Assembly: GCF_013694365.1 (NCBI RefSeq)
Contig: NZ_CP059275.1
Coordinates: forward strand, 1,612,001-1,676,000
From: Limosilactobacillus reuteri
GTDB lineage: Bacteria; Bacillota; Bacilli; Lactobacillales; Lactobacillaceae
DNA: 64,000 nt
Direction: 5' to 3'
This document shows positions 38,186 through 48,766 of the stretch, piece after piece. How positions within the stretch are numbered: position 1 is the stretch's first letter; every line of letters starts with the position of its first letter. The notes beneath the pieces are model-generated. The model searched no databases, was not told the origin of the DNA, and saw only the letters and a list, made by a program, of their open reading frames with translations. The position numbers and the translations under genes are program-made.

Positions 38186-39091
38186 ATGAACGAACCCCAA
38201 CAAGATCAATATCTCCAGGCTCAAAAATTAATTGCTGAAGAAAAATGGCAAGAAGCTAGTAATATTCTGGAAGATCTTATAAACGAGGTTGATGATTCAG
38301 AAATCGGTCGATTGACGATAATCGCTCTGTATCATTCTCAACAATATACCAGGGCTTGTACTTACTTGTTTGAGTATTTAGAAGTAATGTTTGATAGCTT
38401 GGCAGATGCTCAAATTGCCATTAAAATTTTGTGTCAAAATGAATTATTTGTTTTAGCAAGACAGGTGATTAGTAGTCTTTCGCAATGGCAGGATGATTTG
38501 CTGACAATTGTTACAATGGGGGAGGAAAAATCTCGTCAAGAGTACCAGGAGACATTACAAACACGTTTGCGAGACTTTTATCATTTAGGAGATTACTCCC
38601 TTGAAGAGCAGCAAAGTAGGCTGCAGGCGGCTTTTAAACTTCCTTTAAATGAATTTATTACAGGCGCTAAATTCCTGCTTCGTGATCCCTACACTCATCC
38701 ACTGGTAAAGTCTAGTTTGGTTGAGCTGCTTAGTAAGTTACAAGTTGCAGATCCGGTTACTGTTTATTGGCTAGATAAGAAAGAATATACAGTTGTGCCA
38801 GCTGATATTCAGCCTTTAAATTTATTGCCAGTCGTTAGTGAAGGTAAGAGATTAATTACAGAAAAGTGTGGAAATCAAAACCCGCAGACAGAAAAGATGG
38901 CAATTCAAGAATTTCAATTACAGGTAATGTTCTTATATCCGCGAATTAATCAAATTATTAAAGATATTGATGAATGGACAGATGTTTTAATCGCTAGAAT
39001 AGAAGGAAAGAAAGTCGCAACAAATACGGTTTCTAGTACGTGGCAGGAACGACTAGGTAAGCAGATTGACGAATTAATAGAAAAACATTAG
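38186..39091 (+). CDS. TPR-like repeat protein (301 aa)
   Basis: The N-terminus (about 8-130) has helix-turn-helix pairs of the tetratricopeptide kind (AQKLIAEEKWQEASNILEDL). The rest is helical with no catalytic motif. Orthologues lie between the RNase J gene and tuf in related lactobacilli, as I recall. Function unknown, perhaps a scaffold. Confidence 0.7.
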   Translation: MNEPQQDQYLQAQKLIAEEKWQEASNILEDLINEVDDSEIGRLTIIALYHSQQYTRACTYLFEYLEVMFDSLADAQIAIKILCQNELFVLARQVISSLSQWQDDLLTIVTMGEEKSRQEYQETLQTRLRDFYHLGDYSLEEQQSRLQAAFKLPLNEFITGAKFLLRDPYTHPLVKSSLVELLSKLQVADPVTVYWLDKKEYTVVPADIQPLNLLPVVSEGKRLITEKCGNQNPQTEKMAIQEFQLQVMFLYPRINQIIKDIDEWTDVLIARIEGKKVATNTVSSTWQERLGKQIDELIEKH

Positions 39092-40282
39092 ATGGCTGAA
39101 AAAGAACATTATGAACGTACAAAACCCCACGTTAACATTGGTACTATTGGCCACGTTGACCACGGGAAGACTACTTTAACTGCTGCTATTACAAAGGTAT
39201 TGGCAGCCAAAGGTTTAGCAAAGGCAGAAGATTACGCTGATATTGATGCTGCTCCAGAAGAAAAGGAACGTGGTATCACTATCAACACTGCCCACGTTGA
39301 ATACGAAACTGAAAAGCGTCACTATGCACACATCGATGCCCCTGGACACGCTGACTACGTTAAGAACATGATCACTGGTGCTGCACAAATGGATGGTGCT
39401 ATCCTTGTTGTTGCTGCTACTGATGGTCCTATGCCACAAACTCGTGAACACATTCTTCTTGCTCGTCAGGTTGGTGTTCAATACATCGTTGTATTCTTGA
39501 ACAAGACTGACTTAGTTGACGATGATGAATTAGTTGACTTAGTTGAAATGGAAGTTCGTGACTTACTTAGCGAATACGATTTCCCTGGTGACGATGTTCC
39601 AGTTGTTCGTGGATCTGCTCTTAAGGCACTTGAAGGTGACCCAGAACAAGAAAAAGTTATCCTTCACTTAATGGATGTTATTGATGACTACATCCCAACT
39701 CCAAAGCGTCCTACTGACAAGCCATTCATGATGCCTGTCGAAGACGTATTTACTATCACTGGTCGTGGTACTGTTGCTTCTGGTCGTATTGACCGTGGTA
39801 CTGTTAAGGTCGGTGACGAAGTTGAAATCGTTGGTTTAACTGAAGACGTTCTTAAGTCAACTGTTACTGGTTTGGAAATGTTCCACAAGACTCTTGATCT
39901 TGGTGAAGCCGGGGATAACGTTGGTGTACTTCTTCGTGGTATTTCACACGACCAAATCCAACGTGGTCAAGTTTTGGCTGAACCAGGTTCAATCCAAACT
40001 CACAAGAACTTCAAGGGTGAAGTTTACGTTATGACTAAGGAAGAAGGGGGACGTCACACTCCATTCTTCTCAAACTACCGTCCACAATTCTACTTCCACA
40101 CAACTGATGTTACTGGTACTATCGAATTACCAGATGGTGTAGAAATGGTTATGCCTGGTGATAACGTTACGTTCACTGTTAACTTACAAAAGCCAGTTGC
40201 TCTTGAAAAGGGTCTTAAGTTCACTATTCGTGAAGGTGGACACACTGTTGGTGCCGGTGTTGTATCCGACATCTTAGACTAA
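39092..40282 (+). CDS. tuf: Elongation factor Tu
   Basis: 396-residue GTPase that brings aminoacyl-tRNA to the ribosome. It has [10 protein letters not shown] (about 19-28), [12 protein letters not shown] (about 136-139), then domains II and III. Codon use is strongly biased (GGT, GTT, AAC, TTC), as expected of a very highly expressed gene. A gene like this normally has a strong promoter and ribosome binding site; here the preceding bases are the end of the TPR gene, a striking sign that the leader was removed. Confidence 0.99.
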   Translation: MAEKEHYERTKPHVNIGTIGHVDHGKTTLTAAITKVLAAKGLAKAEDYADIDAAPEEKERGITINTAHVEYETEKRHYAHIDAPGHADYVKNMITGAAQMDGAILVVAATDGPMPQTREHILLARQVGVQYIVVFLNKTDLVDDDELVDLVEMEVRDLLSEYDFPGDDVPVVRGSALKALEGDPEQEKVILHLMDVIDDYIPTPKRPTDKPFMMPVEDVFTITGRGTVASGRIDRGTVKVGDEVEIVGLTEDVLKSTVTGLEMFHKTLDLGEAGDNVGVLLRGISHDQIQRGQVLAEPGSIQTHKNFKGEVYVMTKEEGGRHTPFFSNYRPQFYFHTTDVTGTIELPDGVEMVMPGDNVTFTVNLQKPVALEKGLKFTIREGGHTVGAGVVSDILD

Positions 40283-41593
40283 ATGTCAGCAAAATGGGAA
40301 CGCGATAGCGATGCCAGCAAAGGTACATTGACATTTGAAATTGATGTCGACACTATTAACAAGGGAATTGACGAAGCTTTCGTTGAGACTCGTAAAAAGA
40401 TCACTGTTCCGGGCTTCCGGAAGGGTCGTGTCCCTCGTCAAATCTTTAACCAAATGTACGGTGAAGAATCATTGTATCAAGATGCCTTAAACAAGGTATT
40501 ACCTGATGCATATAACGAAGCAGTAAAGGAAACTAACATTCAACCTGTAGATCAACCTAAGATTGATATTAAGAGCATGGAAAAGGGTCAACCATGGGTA
40601 TTAACTGCTGAAGTTGACGTTATGCCAGAAGTTAAATTAGGTGAATACAAGGGTATGGAAGTTCCTGCTCAAGACACCACTGTTACTGATGCTGATGTTG
40701 ATGATGCACTTGAAACTAAGCGTCAACAACAAGCTGAACTTGTATTAAAAGAAGATAAGCCAGCCGAAAAGGGCGACACTGTCGTTATTGATTACAAGGG
40801 TAGCGTTGACGGTGAAGAATTTGATGGCGGTTCAGCTGAAAACTACTCACTAGAATTAGGTTCAGGCTCATTTATTCCAGGTTTTGAAGATCAATTAATC
40901 GGTCACAACGCTGATGAAGATGTTGATGTAAATGTTACCTTCCCAGAAGATTACCACGCTAAGAATCTTGCTGGCAAGGATGCACTTTTCAAGGTTAAGA
41001 TTCACGAAATCAAGGAAAAGCAATTACCAGAACTTGACGATGATTTCGCTAAGGATGTTGACGAAGATGTTGATACTTTAGCTGAATTAAAGGAAAAGAC
41101 TAAGAAGCAACTTCAAGAAGAAAAGGATAACCAAGCTAAGGCTGCTATTGAAGATGCTGCTATCAATAAGGCTGTTGCTAATGCAGAAATCCAAGATATT
41201 CCACAAGCAATGTTGGATGATGACACTAACCGTCAAATGCAACAATACTTAGCAGGAATGCAACAACAAGGTATCAGTCCTCAAATGTACTTCCAAATTA
41301 CTGGTACAAAGGAAGAAGATTTGAAGAAGCAATTTGCTAATGATGCTGCTCAACGTGTAAAGACTAACCTTGTCTTAGAAGCAATTGTTGACGATGCTAA
41401 CTTAGATGCTACTGATGAAGAAATTGCTAAAGAAATTTCTGACCTTGCAAAGCAATACGGTATGGAAGAAGATGCTGTTAAGAAGGCATTATCTAAAGAC
41501 ATGTTAATGCATGATATTAAGATCCGTAAGGCTGTTGACTTAGTTGCTGATTCAGCAAAGCAAGTTAAGGATGACGAAAAGTCTGACAAGTAA
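40283..41593 (+). CDS. tig: Trigger factor (ribosome-associated chaperone)
   Basis: 436 residues: N-terminal ribosome-binding domain with GFRKGRVPR near 45-53, a central FKBP-type prolyl isomerase domain (about 160-245, GDTVVIDYKGSVDGEEFDGG) and the C-terminal chaperone helices. Sits after tuf and before clpX, the normal lactobacillus order. Confidence 0.98.
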   Translation: MSAKWERDSDASKGTLTFEIDVDTINKGIDEAFVETRKKITVPGFRKGRVPRQIFNQMYGEESLYQDALNKVLPDAYNEAVKETNIQPVDQPKIDIKSMEKGQPWVLTAEVDVMPEVKLGEYKGMEVPAQDTTVTDADVDDALETKRQQQAELVLKEDKPAEKGDTVVIDYKGSVDGEEFDGGSAENYSLELGSGSFIPGFEDQLIGHNADEDVDVNVTFPEDYHAKNLAGKDALFKVKIHEIKEKQLPELDDDFAKDVDEDVDTLAELKEKTKKQLQEEKDNQAKAAIEDAAINKAVANAEIQDIPQAMLDDDTNRQMQQYLAGMQQQGISPQMYFQITGTKEEDLKKQFANDAAQRVKTNLVLEAIVDDANLDATDEEIAKEISDLAKQYGMEEDAVKKALSKDMLMHDIKIRKAVDLVADSAKQVKDDEKSDK

Positions 41594-42844
41594 ATGTTTG
41601 AAGATACCACTGGTATGGATTCAGTTCACTGTTCATTTTGTGGAAAGTCCCAAGATGAAGTGAAAAAAATTGTTGCTGGTCCTGGCGTCTATATTTGTAA
41701 CGAATGTGTTGACCTTTGTAAACAAATTATTGATCAGGAACTAGCAGAAGATGAAGCTAAAAAAGCTTTCCGTGTGCCAACTCCAGGAGAGATTGTTAAC
41801 GAACTGGATGACTATGTAATCGGTCAAGGTGATGCTAAAAAAACATTAGCAGTTGCTGTTTATAACCACTATAAGCGGGTTAATGCAATGATGAGTGGCG
41901 ATAATAATGATACAGAACTTCAAAAGAGCAACATTGCCGTAATTGGTCCAACTGGTTCTGGGAAAACCTATCTTGCCCAATCACTTGCGCGAATTCTAAA
42001 TGTTCCGTTTGCAATTGCAGATGCTACAACTTTAACTGAAGCTGGATACGTTGGTGAAGACGTTGAAAATATTATCCTTAAATTACTTCAGGCTGCTGAC
42101 TTTGATGTAGAACGTGCTGAAAAAGGAATCATTTACATTGATGAAATTGATAAAATCGCAAAGAAGAGTGAAAATGTATCAATTACGCGTGATGTTTCTG
42201 GAGAAGGGGTTCAACAAGCTCTTTTAAAGATTCTTGAAGGAACAATTGCTAATGTACCACCTCAGGGAGGACGTAAACATCCACAGCAAGAATTTATCCA
42301 AGTTGATACGAAGAATATCCTCTTTATTGTTGGGGGAGCCTTTGATGGAATCGAAACAATTGTTAAGGAACGACTCGGTGATAAGACAATTGGATTTGGA
42401 ACAGACTCACGAGAAGCTGAAGAGGTTACGGATAAAAATATTTTGCAACATGTTATCCCAGAAGACCTTCTTAAGTTTGGCTTGATTCCAGAATTTATTG
42501 GACGATTACCTGTGATGACTGCTCTTGAAAAACTTGATGAAGATGACCTTGTTCGAATCCTTACTGAGCCAAAGAATGCATTAGTTAAGCAATATCAAGA
42601 GTTAATTCGCCTTGATGGAAGTAAGTTGACCTTTACTGATGGTGCATTACGAGCAATGGCACAACTAGCAATCAAGCGAAATACAGGTGCTCGTGGTCTC
42701 CGTTCGATTATTGAAGATGTAATGCGGGATGTAATGTTTGACTTGCCAAGTCGTAAAGATGTAGAAAAGGTAATTATTGATAAACGATGTGTAACGCAAC
42801 ATACAGAACCTCGTTACGTTTTAAAGGATGAAAAAGCTTCTTAA
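41594..42844 (+). CDS. clpX: ATP-dependent Clp protease ATP-binding subunit ClpX
   Basis: 416 residues. N-terminal zinc-binding domain (Cys13, Cys16, Cys35, Cys38), Walker A GPTGSGKT at 118-125, Walker [10 protein letters not shown], sensor 2 GARGLR. It unfolds substrates for ClpP. Followed by ysxC as in other lactobacilli. Confidence 0.99.
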   Translation: MFEDTTGMDSVHCSFCGKSQDEVKKIVAGPGVYICNECVDLCKQIIDQELAEDEAKKAFRVPTPGEIVNELDDYVIGQGDAKKTLAVAVYNHYKRVNAMMSGDNNDTELQKSNIAVIGPTGSGKTYLAQSLARILNVPFAIADATTLTEAGYVGEDVENIILKLLQAADFDVERAEKGIIYIDEIDKIAKKSENVSITRDVSGEGVQQALLKILEGTIANVPPQGGRKHPQQEFIQVDTKNILFIVGGAFDGIETIVKERLGDKTIGFGTDSREAEEVTDKNILQHVIPEDLLKFGLIPEFIGRLPVMTALEKLDEDDLVRILTEPKNALVKQYQELIRLDGSKLTFTDGALRAMAQLAIKRNTGARGLRSIIEDVMRDVMFDLPSRKDVEKVIIDKRCVTQHTEPRYVLKDEKAS

Positions 42845-43435
42845 ATGGAAGTTCACAATGTAGATTTAACAATCAGTGCCGTAAGTGATGAACAATATCC
42901 TAAAACAAATATTCCAGAAATTGCTTTAGTTGGTCGTTCAAATGTTGGGAAGTCATCGTTGACAAATGTCTTAATCAACCGGCGCAATTTTGCTCATACG
43001 TCTAGTCAGCCAGGTAAAACCCAGACATTAAATTTCTATGACGTTGAGGATAAGGTATATTTTGTCGATGTTCCAGGATATGGGTATGCCAAAGTCTCGA
43101 AAAAAGAGCGAGAACGATTTGGAAAAATGATCGAACAATACTTAACCCAACGTGAACAATTACGCGGAGTTATTCAATTAGTTGATGCACGGCATGAACC
43201 CACCCCTGATGATGTAAATATGTATAATTGGTTACAATATTATAATATTCCAACATTAATCGTAGGGACAAAGATTGATAAGGTAAAACGAAGTGCATGG
43301 AATCGCCAACTAAGCCTTATCAAAAAGACCCTTGATGTTGAGAGTTCAACACCGATTATTCTATTTTCAGCTACAGAGAAAAAGGGTAAAGATGATGTTT
43401 GGCAGTGGATTGAAGAGCGAATGGGGAAGAACTAA
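42845..43435 (+). CDS. ysxC: Ribosome biogenesis GTP-binding protein YsxC/EngB
   Basis: 196 residues. GTPase motifs GRSNVGKSSLT (about 30-40), DVPGYG, TKID and SA are all present. Needed for assembly of the 50S subunit. Context clpX-ysxC is conserved. Confidence 0.97.
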   Translation: MEVHNVDLTISAVSDEQYPKTNIPEIALVGRSNVGKSSLTNVLINRRNFAHTSSQPGKTQTLNFYDVEDKVYFVDVPGYGYAKVSKKERERFGKMIEQYLTQREQLRGVIQLVDARHEPTPDDVNMYNWLQYYNIPTLIVGTKIDKVKRSAWNRQLSLIKKTLDVESSTPIILFSATEKKGKDDVWQWIEERMGKN

Positions 43436-43735
43436 TTGGATTTTAATGAATACCAAAATGCAGCAAAACGAACCTTATATGGGAATGAACAAGTTTTAAC
43501 AAATTGTGCATTAGGATTAGCTGGTGAGTCAGGACAAGTCGTTGATTTAGTAAAAAACTATACTTTTCGTAGTCGAAAATTAGATCGTAAGGAACTAATC
43601 CACGAAATGGGTGATGTCTTATGGTATTTATCTCAAATTGCAGAATGGGCCGATATTCCATTTGAAGAGGTTGCCAAAGCAAATATTGAGGAATTAAATC
43701 AGCGCTATCCGACTGGTTTTAAAAAGCAAGATTAA
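43436..43735 (+). CDS. MazG-like nucleotide pyrophosphohydrolase
   Basis: 99 residues from a TTG start, single MazG-like helical domain with the Glu/Asp metal ligands in LAGESGQVVDLVKN and HEMGDVLWYLSQ. Members hydrolyse (d)NTPs to monophosphates, sometimes house-cleaning damaged nucleotides. The length fits the one-domain subgroup. Confidence 0.85.
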   Translation: MDFNEYQNAAKRTLYGNEQVLTNCALGLAGESGQVVDLVKNYTFRSRKLDRKELIHEMGDVLWYLSQIAEWADIPFEEVAKANIEELNQRYPTGFKKQD

Positions 43736-43873
43736 ATGGGATTAGTTACTAGAAGAAGCGAACAGCTTGATAAATTATTTGATCAATTTGCGGTTGATCC
43801 TAAAAAACCAAAAGCAACTAAAAAAAATGACGATAAAAAAGAAAAAGATAGCAAGGATAAAGAAAAGAAATAA
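43736..43873 (+). CDS. Small SPJ_0845-type hypothetical protein (45 aa)
   Basis: Starts MGLVTRRSEQLDKLFDQFAV and ends in a very Lys/Asp-rich tail (KKNDDKKEKDSKDKEKK). The N-terminal pattern (hydrophobic LxxLFDxFAVDP) resembles the small SPJ_0845 family of lactobacilli and streptococci. No known function. Confidence 0.65.
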   Translation: MGLVTRRSEQLDKLFDQFAVDPKKPKATKKNDDKKEKDSKDKEKK

Positions 43874-45685
43874 ATGGCCAGTGAACATTTAGAACATAAA
43901 CTAGCATTGTTACCTGACAAGCCAGGTTGCTACCTGATGAAAAACATTAATGATCAGATAATTTATGTTGGTAAAGCTAAAAATTTAAAAAATCGGGTTC
44001 GGTCTTACTTTAAGAGTAGCCACACCGGTAAAGTAGCTAAAATGGTTTCAGAAGTTGCGGACTTTGAAACCATTGTAACTTCGACTAATAAGGAGTCGTT
44101 CTTACTTGAAATAACGCTTATTCAAAAACATCAACCTTATTTCAATATCAAATTAAAAAAGGGAACTGGTTATCCCTACATAAAAATAACAAATGAGCGG
44201 GATCCTCAAATTAAGATCGTTAGTAAAATAAAAAAAGATGGTGGATATTATTTTGGCCCTTATCCAAATGTCTATGCTGCGGAGGAGACGATGCATTTTA
44301 TTCAAAGGGTTTATCCATTAAGACGATGTAATGGGTATCAAGGCCGTCCGTGTTTGTATTACCATATGGGACAATGTTTAGGAGCTTGTTTTAAAGACGT
44401 TCCTAAGAGCGAATATGAAGAGCAAATTAAAAAAATTAAGTCATTTTTAAGTGGAAATACAGCGACAGTTAAGCGACAGTTAACCAAAAAGATGCAACTA
44501 GCAGCAGAAAACATGGAGTTTGAACGAGCTGCTGAAATTCGAGACCAGCTTCACTATATTGAAGTGACAGTTGAAAAACAAAAGATTATTTCAAATGATA
44601 AAACCCCTCGTGATTTATTTAATTTCTATATGGATAAAGGGTGGCTTTCTATTCAAATTTTCTTTATTCGGCAGGCGCGGTTGATGAAACGAGAAAAACG
44701 TCTATTTCCAATCGTGGATACGGCAGTTGAAGAAATGACTAGCTTTATTCTCCAGTTTTATAATCGTCGCAATAATATTTTGCCTCGTGAAATTCTTCTT
44801 CCTAAGGGCCTTCCCAATAAAGAAATAAGTGAAATATTAGGGGTACCAGTTCGGACACCGGTTCGTGGTGAAAAACGGGACCTCTTAGCAATGGCACATG
44901 AAAATGCTCAGTTGTCTTTAGATGAAAAATTTCGACTGCTTGAGATGGACCAAAGTAAGACTACCGGTGCGATGAAAGAGATTACGGATGCCCTTGGACT
45001 TCCAGAAGGTCACCGGATTGAAGCGTTTGATCATTCTCATATTCAGGGGGCTGATCCTGTTAGTGCAATGGTTGTATTTGTTAATGGAGAACCAGCTAAA
45101 AATTTTTACCGGAAGTATAAATTGAAAACGGTGATTAATCATGCTGACGAAGCTGCCAGTACCCGTGAAGTTATTCGACGGAGGTATTCGCGTCTCTTAA
45201 AAGAGAATAAGCCAATGCCGGATATGATCTTTATGGATGGTGGCGAAATTCAGATGGATGCGGCTAAAGATGTTTTAGAGAATGAACTTGGTCTCGATAT
45301 TCCGGTAGTAGGGATGGTAAAGAATGATAAACACCAAACCGCTGACTTATTGTTCGGGGATGATGATCACCATATTAATTTGAATCCACGGAGCCAAGGC
45401 TTTTACTTAGTTCAACGCATTCAAGATGAGGTTCACCGGTTTGCAATTACTTTCCACCGGCGCGTTCATACCAAGCATTCGTTAAGCTCGCGTTTGGATG
45501 AAATTAAGGGAGTGGGACCCCGAACTCGAACAAAATTGCTTAAAAAATATGGATCAATTACCAAAATTGCTCAAGCCTCAGTTGATGAAATCCATTCACT
45601 AGGAATTAATCGACCTACCGCCCAGTTAATCAAGGTTTCATTGCAGAAAAATGCTGAGGTTGCTAAGGGTAGTAGTCATGATTGA
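43874..45685 (+). CDS. uvrC: UvrABC system protein C
   Basis: 603 residues. GIY-YIG-type N-terminal nuclease (KPGCYLMKNINDQIIYVGKAK near 16-36), UVR domain (about 200-235), C-terminal RNase H-like nuclease (FDHSHIQG, with Asp at 396) and helix-hairpin-helix (GVGPRTRTKLLKKYGS). It makes both incisions in nucleotide excision repair. Confidence 0.98.
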   Translation: MASEHLEHKLALLPDKPGCYLMKNINDQIIYVGKAKNLKNRVRSYFKSSHTGKVAKMVSEVADFETIVTSTNKESFLLEITLIQKHQPYFNIKLKKGTGYPYIKITNERDPQIKIVSKIKKDGGYYFGPYPNVYAAEETMHFIQRVYPLRRCNGYQGRPCLYYHMGQCLGACFKDVPKSEYEEQIKKIKSFLSGNTATVKRQLTKKMQLAAENMEFERAAEIRDQLHYIEVTVEKQKIISNDKTPRDLFNFYMDKGWLSIQIFFIRQARLMKREKRLFPIVDTAVEEMTSFILQFYNRRNNILPREILLPKGLPNKEISEILGVPVRTPVRGEKRDLLAMAHENAQLSLDEKFRLLEMDQSKTTGAMKEITDALGLPEGHRIEAFDHSHIQGADPVSAMVVFVNGEPAKNFYRKYKLKTVINHADEAASTREVIRRRYSRLLKENKPMPDMIFMDGGEIQMDAAKDVLENELGLDIPVVGMVKNDKHQTADLLFGDDDHHINLNPRSQGFYLVQRIQDEVHRFAITFHRRVHTKHSLSSRLDEIKGVGPRTRTKLLKKYGSITKIAQASVDEIHSLGINRPTAQLIKVSLQKNAEVAKGSSHD

Positions 45686-47002
45686 ATGAATATGTTTGTT
45701 GATCAAATAAAAATTGAAGTACATGCAGGTAAGGGTGGCGATGGAATGGTAGCATTTCGTCGTGAAAAGTATGTTCCTAACGGTGGCCCCGCTGGTGGTG
45801 ATGGTGGCCGTGGTGGTAGCATCATTTTAAAAGTTGATGAAGGATTACGGACTTTAATGGATTTCCGTTATCATCGAATTTTTAAAGCTAAAAACGGTGG
45901 TAATGGAATGAGTAAACAGATGACTGGTCCAAGTGCAGAAGATACAATTATTGCTGTTCCCCAAGGTACTACCGTTAGGGACCTTGATACCGGCGAGATT
46001 ATTGGTGATCTTGTTGAAAAAGACCAAGAATTAGTAGTGGCTAAAGGTGGCCGTGGTGGTCGCGGCAACATTCACTTTGCTAGTGCTAAAAACCCTGCTC
46101 CTGAAATTGCTGAAAATGGTGAACCAGGAGAAGACCATTACTTAGAATTAGAATTAAAGATGCTTGCTGATGTCGGATTAATTGGGTTCCCTTCTGTTGG
46201 AAAGTCAACTTTATTATCAGTAGTAACCGGTGCTAAGCCTAAAATTGCTGCATATGAATTTACGACATTAACTCCTAATCTCGGAATGGTAATGCTACCA
46301 GATGGCCGTGATTTTGCGATGGCTGACATGCCTGGTTTAATTGAAGGAGCATCGAAGGGTATCGGTCTTGGATTGAAGTTCTTACGGCACATTGAACGTA
46401 CCCGCGTTCTTCTTCACCTAGTGGATATGAGTAGTGAAGATCCTCATCAAGCAATTGAACGTTACCGGCAAATTAATAAGGAACTTGCTAATTACGATCC
46501 TGAATTATTAAAGCGACCACAAATTGTAGTTGCGACAAAGATGGATTTGCCAAATTCTGCCGATAACTTAGCTGCTTTTAAAGCTGATTTGGCAGCAGAT
46601 AAGACTTTAGAAAAGCAGCCAGAGATTTTCCCTATTTCAGCGGTTACTCATCAAGGTGTCCAACAATTAATGCAATTAACGGCTGATCTCTTAGATAAGA
46701 CACCCGCATTTGATAGTGAGAGTCATGATAAAGAATTGGTCGCTGAATATCGTGCTGCTGCTCTTGACAAGAAGGATGAGACGGACTTTACCATTACCAA
46801 GGATGAAGACGGCACCTGGGTATTGGGCGGTGAAAAACTTATTCGGTTATTTAAGATGACTGATTTAACTCATGAAGAAAGTCAATTACGCTTTGCTCGT
46901 CAACTTCGCCATATGGGGGTTGATGACGCGTTAAGAGCTAAAGGTGTACAAGATGGTGATCTTGTAAGAATTGAAAAATTTGTTTTTGAATTTATTCAAT
47001 AA
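45686..47002 (+). CDS. obgE: GTPase ObgE
   Basis: 438 residues. Obg fold with Gly-rich [12 protein letters not shown] (about 35-46), G domain [12 protein letters not shown] near 165-176, [10 protein letters not shown], and a C-terminal OCT domain. Involved in ribosome assembly and stress control. Order uvrC-obgE-rnz is normal for the group. Confidence 0.98.
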   Translation: MNMFVDQIKIEVHAGKGGDGMVAFRREKYVPNGGPAGGDGGRGGSIILKVDEGLRTLMDFRYHRIFKAKNGGNGMSKQMTGPSAEDTIIAVPQGTTVRDLDTGEIIGDLVEKDQELVVAKGGRGGRGNIHFASAKNPAPEIAENGEPGEDHYLELELKMLADVGLIGFPSVGKSTLLSVVTGAKPKIAAYEFTTLTPNLGMVMLPDGRDFAMADMPGLIEGASKGIGLGLKFLRHIERTRVLLHLVDMSSEDPHQAIERYRQINKELANYDPELLKRPQIVVATKMDLPNSADNLAAFKADLAADKTLEKQPEIFPISAVTHQGVQQLMQLTADLLDKTPAFDSESHDKELVAEYRAAALDKKDETDFTITKDEDGTWVLGGEKLIRLFKMTDLTHEESQLRFARQLRHMGVDDALRAKGVQDGDLVRIEKFVFEFIQ

Positions 47003-47932
47003 ATGCAACTTGAATTTTTAGGAACAGGCGCTGGTTCCCCAAGTAAGCAACGTAATGTAGCAAGTGTTGCATTGCGGTTGTTAGAAGAACGAAACGCAAT
47101 TTGGTTATTTGATGTTGGAGAAGCTACTCAACATCAAATTCTCAATACGACAATTAGGCCACGAAAGATAGAAAAAATCTTTATTACTCACTTGCATGGT
47201 GATCATATCTTTGGTTTACCTGGTTTACTAAGTTCCCGCTCTTTTCAAGGAGGAACCGAACCATTGACGATCTATGGACCAATAGGAATAAAGCGGTATG
47301 TTCAGACTTCTTTGCAAGTAAGTGAGTCACGCCTCAGTTATCCTTTGCATTTTGTTGAAATAACAGATGACGGGGAACTATTTAATGATCATGGTTTTAG
47401 AGTGATTGCACGAAAGTTGGATCACAAAATTGCTTGTTTTGGATACCGGATTGAAGAAGCGGATCATCCAGGAGAATTACAAGTTGAAAAATTACGAGAA
47501 CAAAAAGTACCATCTGGGCCAATTTACGGTCAACTAAAAGCTGGAAAAACGGTTACTCTTCCTGATGGTCGCGTATTAGATGGTCATGACTTTATTGGCA
47601 CTCCTCAACCTGGACGAATTATTGCAATTTTAGGCGATACTAGACAAACAAAGAATGCAATTTTGTTAGCACAAAATGCGGATGTATTAGTGCATGAAAG
47701 TACTTTTGCTAAAGATGAGACGAAGATGGCATACAATTATTATCATTCAACCAGCAAACAAGCAGCTGAAATTGCAAAAAAAGCTGGTGTTAAAAAATTA
47801 TTGTTAAATCATATTTCAGCACGATACACCGGTAAAGCAGCCTATCAATTGGCATATCAAGTTCGTAATATTATTCCTGATACTCGAGTTGTTAATGATT
47901 TTGATGTGATTGATATTCCGTTTAAAAAATGA
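47003..47932 (+). CDS. rnz: Ribonuclease Z
   Basis: 309 residues of the metallo-beta-lactamase tRNase Z family, which trims tRNA 3' ends. Metal motif HLHGDH near 63-68, later GDTRQT and HEST. Full length. Confidence 0.96.
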   Translation: MQLEFLGTGAGSPSKQRNVASVALRLLEERNAIWLFDVGEATQHQILNTTIRPRKIEKIFITHLHGDHIFGLPGLLSSRSFQGGTEPLTIYGPIGIKRYVQTSLQVSESRLSYPLHFVEITDDGELFNDHGFRVIARKLDHKIACFGYRIEEADHPGELQVEKLREQKVPSGPIYGQLKAGKTVTLPDGRVLDGHDFIGTPQPGRIIAILGDTRQTKNAILLAQNADVLVHESTFAKDETKMAYNYYHSTSKQAAEIAKKAGVKKLLLNHISARYTGKAAYQLAYQVRNIIPDTRVVNDFDVIDIPFKK

Positions 47933-48766
47933 ATGCTGAGAAGAGTAAAGACGTTACGTTTTCTGCGAAATGAAGTTGTATTAATTACTGGTGGTTCAAG
48001 TGGAATCGGCAAAGAGTTGGCTTTTGAGGCAGCTCGTCGTGGTGCAATTGTTGTTGTTGTTTCTCGTAACCTTGAGAAGTTGCAAGAGGTAGCCAAGAAA
48101 TGTTTAATTTTATCTGGTCGGCCAGCATTTGCTTATCAATTGGATGTCACCGACCCTGATCAGATTGATGATGTGCTTTCGAAGGTTCAACATGAAGTAG
48201 GAGGAATCGATGTATTAATTAATTCTGCTGGGCTTGGTGACTTTATTCCCGTAGTTAAGGAATCTTACAGCTCAATGGAAAAAATGGTACATACGAACCT
48301 CTTAGCCTTAATGTATATTAGTCGGTGTGTAGCTAAACAAATGATGGATCAAGGGTATGGGGCCATTATTAATATGGGTTCATTAGCTGGTAAATTACCT
48401 ACACCAAATAGCACTGTATATTCAGCAACGAAGGCTGGGGTAATCCAGTTTGATAACGTTTTACGAATGGAAGTTGCTGATTATGGTGTCCAAGTGTTGA
48501 CAGTTAATCCTGGCCCAATTGATACACCTTTCTTTGATAAAGCGGATAATAATTATACGTATCGGGCCCATTTACCAAAATGGATATTTATCTCTCCTGA
48601 AGACTTAGCTCGACGAATTTGGAATAATGTTGGGTATAAGACGAGGGAAATTAATGTTCCAGGATATGTGGCTTGTCTTGGCTGGGCTTACCAAGTTATT
48701 CCCGGTTTAGGTGACTGGGCAATTAAAAAATTTTTTGATTTCCAACAGGATAAGAAGAACTTATAA
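47933..48766 (+). CDS. Short-chain dehydrogenase/reductase
   Basis: 277 residues. NAD(P)-binding TGGSSGIGKE near 18-27, NSAG, catalytic YSATKAG (Tyr, Lys). Similar proteins lie between rnz and recJ in other lactobacilli. Substrate unknown. Confidence 0.92.
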   Translation: MLRRVKTLRFLRNEVVLITGGSSGIGKELAFEAARRGAIVVVVSRNLEKLQEVAKKCLILSGRPAFAYQLDVTDPDQIDDVLSKVQHEVGGIDVLINSAGLGDFIPVVKESYSSMEKMVHTNLLALMYISRCVAKQMMDQGYGAIINMGSLAGKLPTPNSTVYSATKAGVIQFDNVLRMEVADYGVQVLTVNPGPIDTPFFDKADNNYTYRAHLPKWIFISPEDLARRIWNNVGYKTREINVPGYVACLGWAYQVIPGLGDWAIKKFFDFQQDKKNL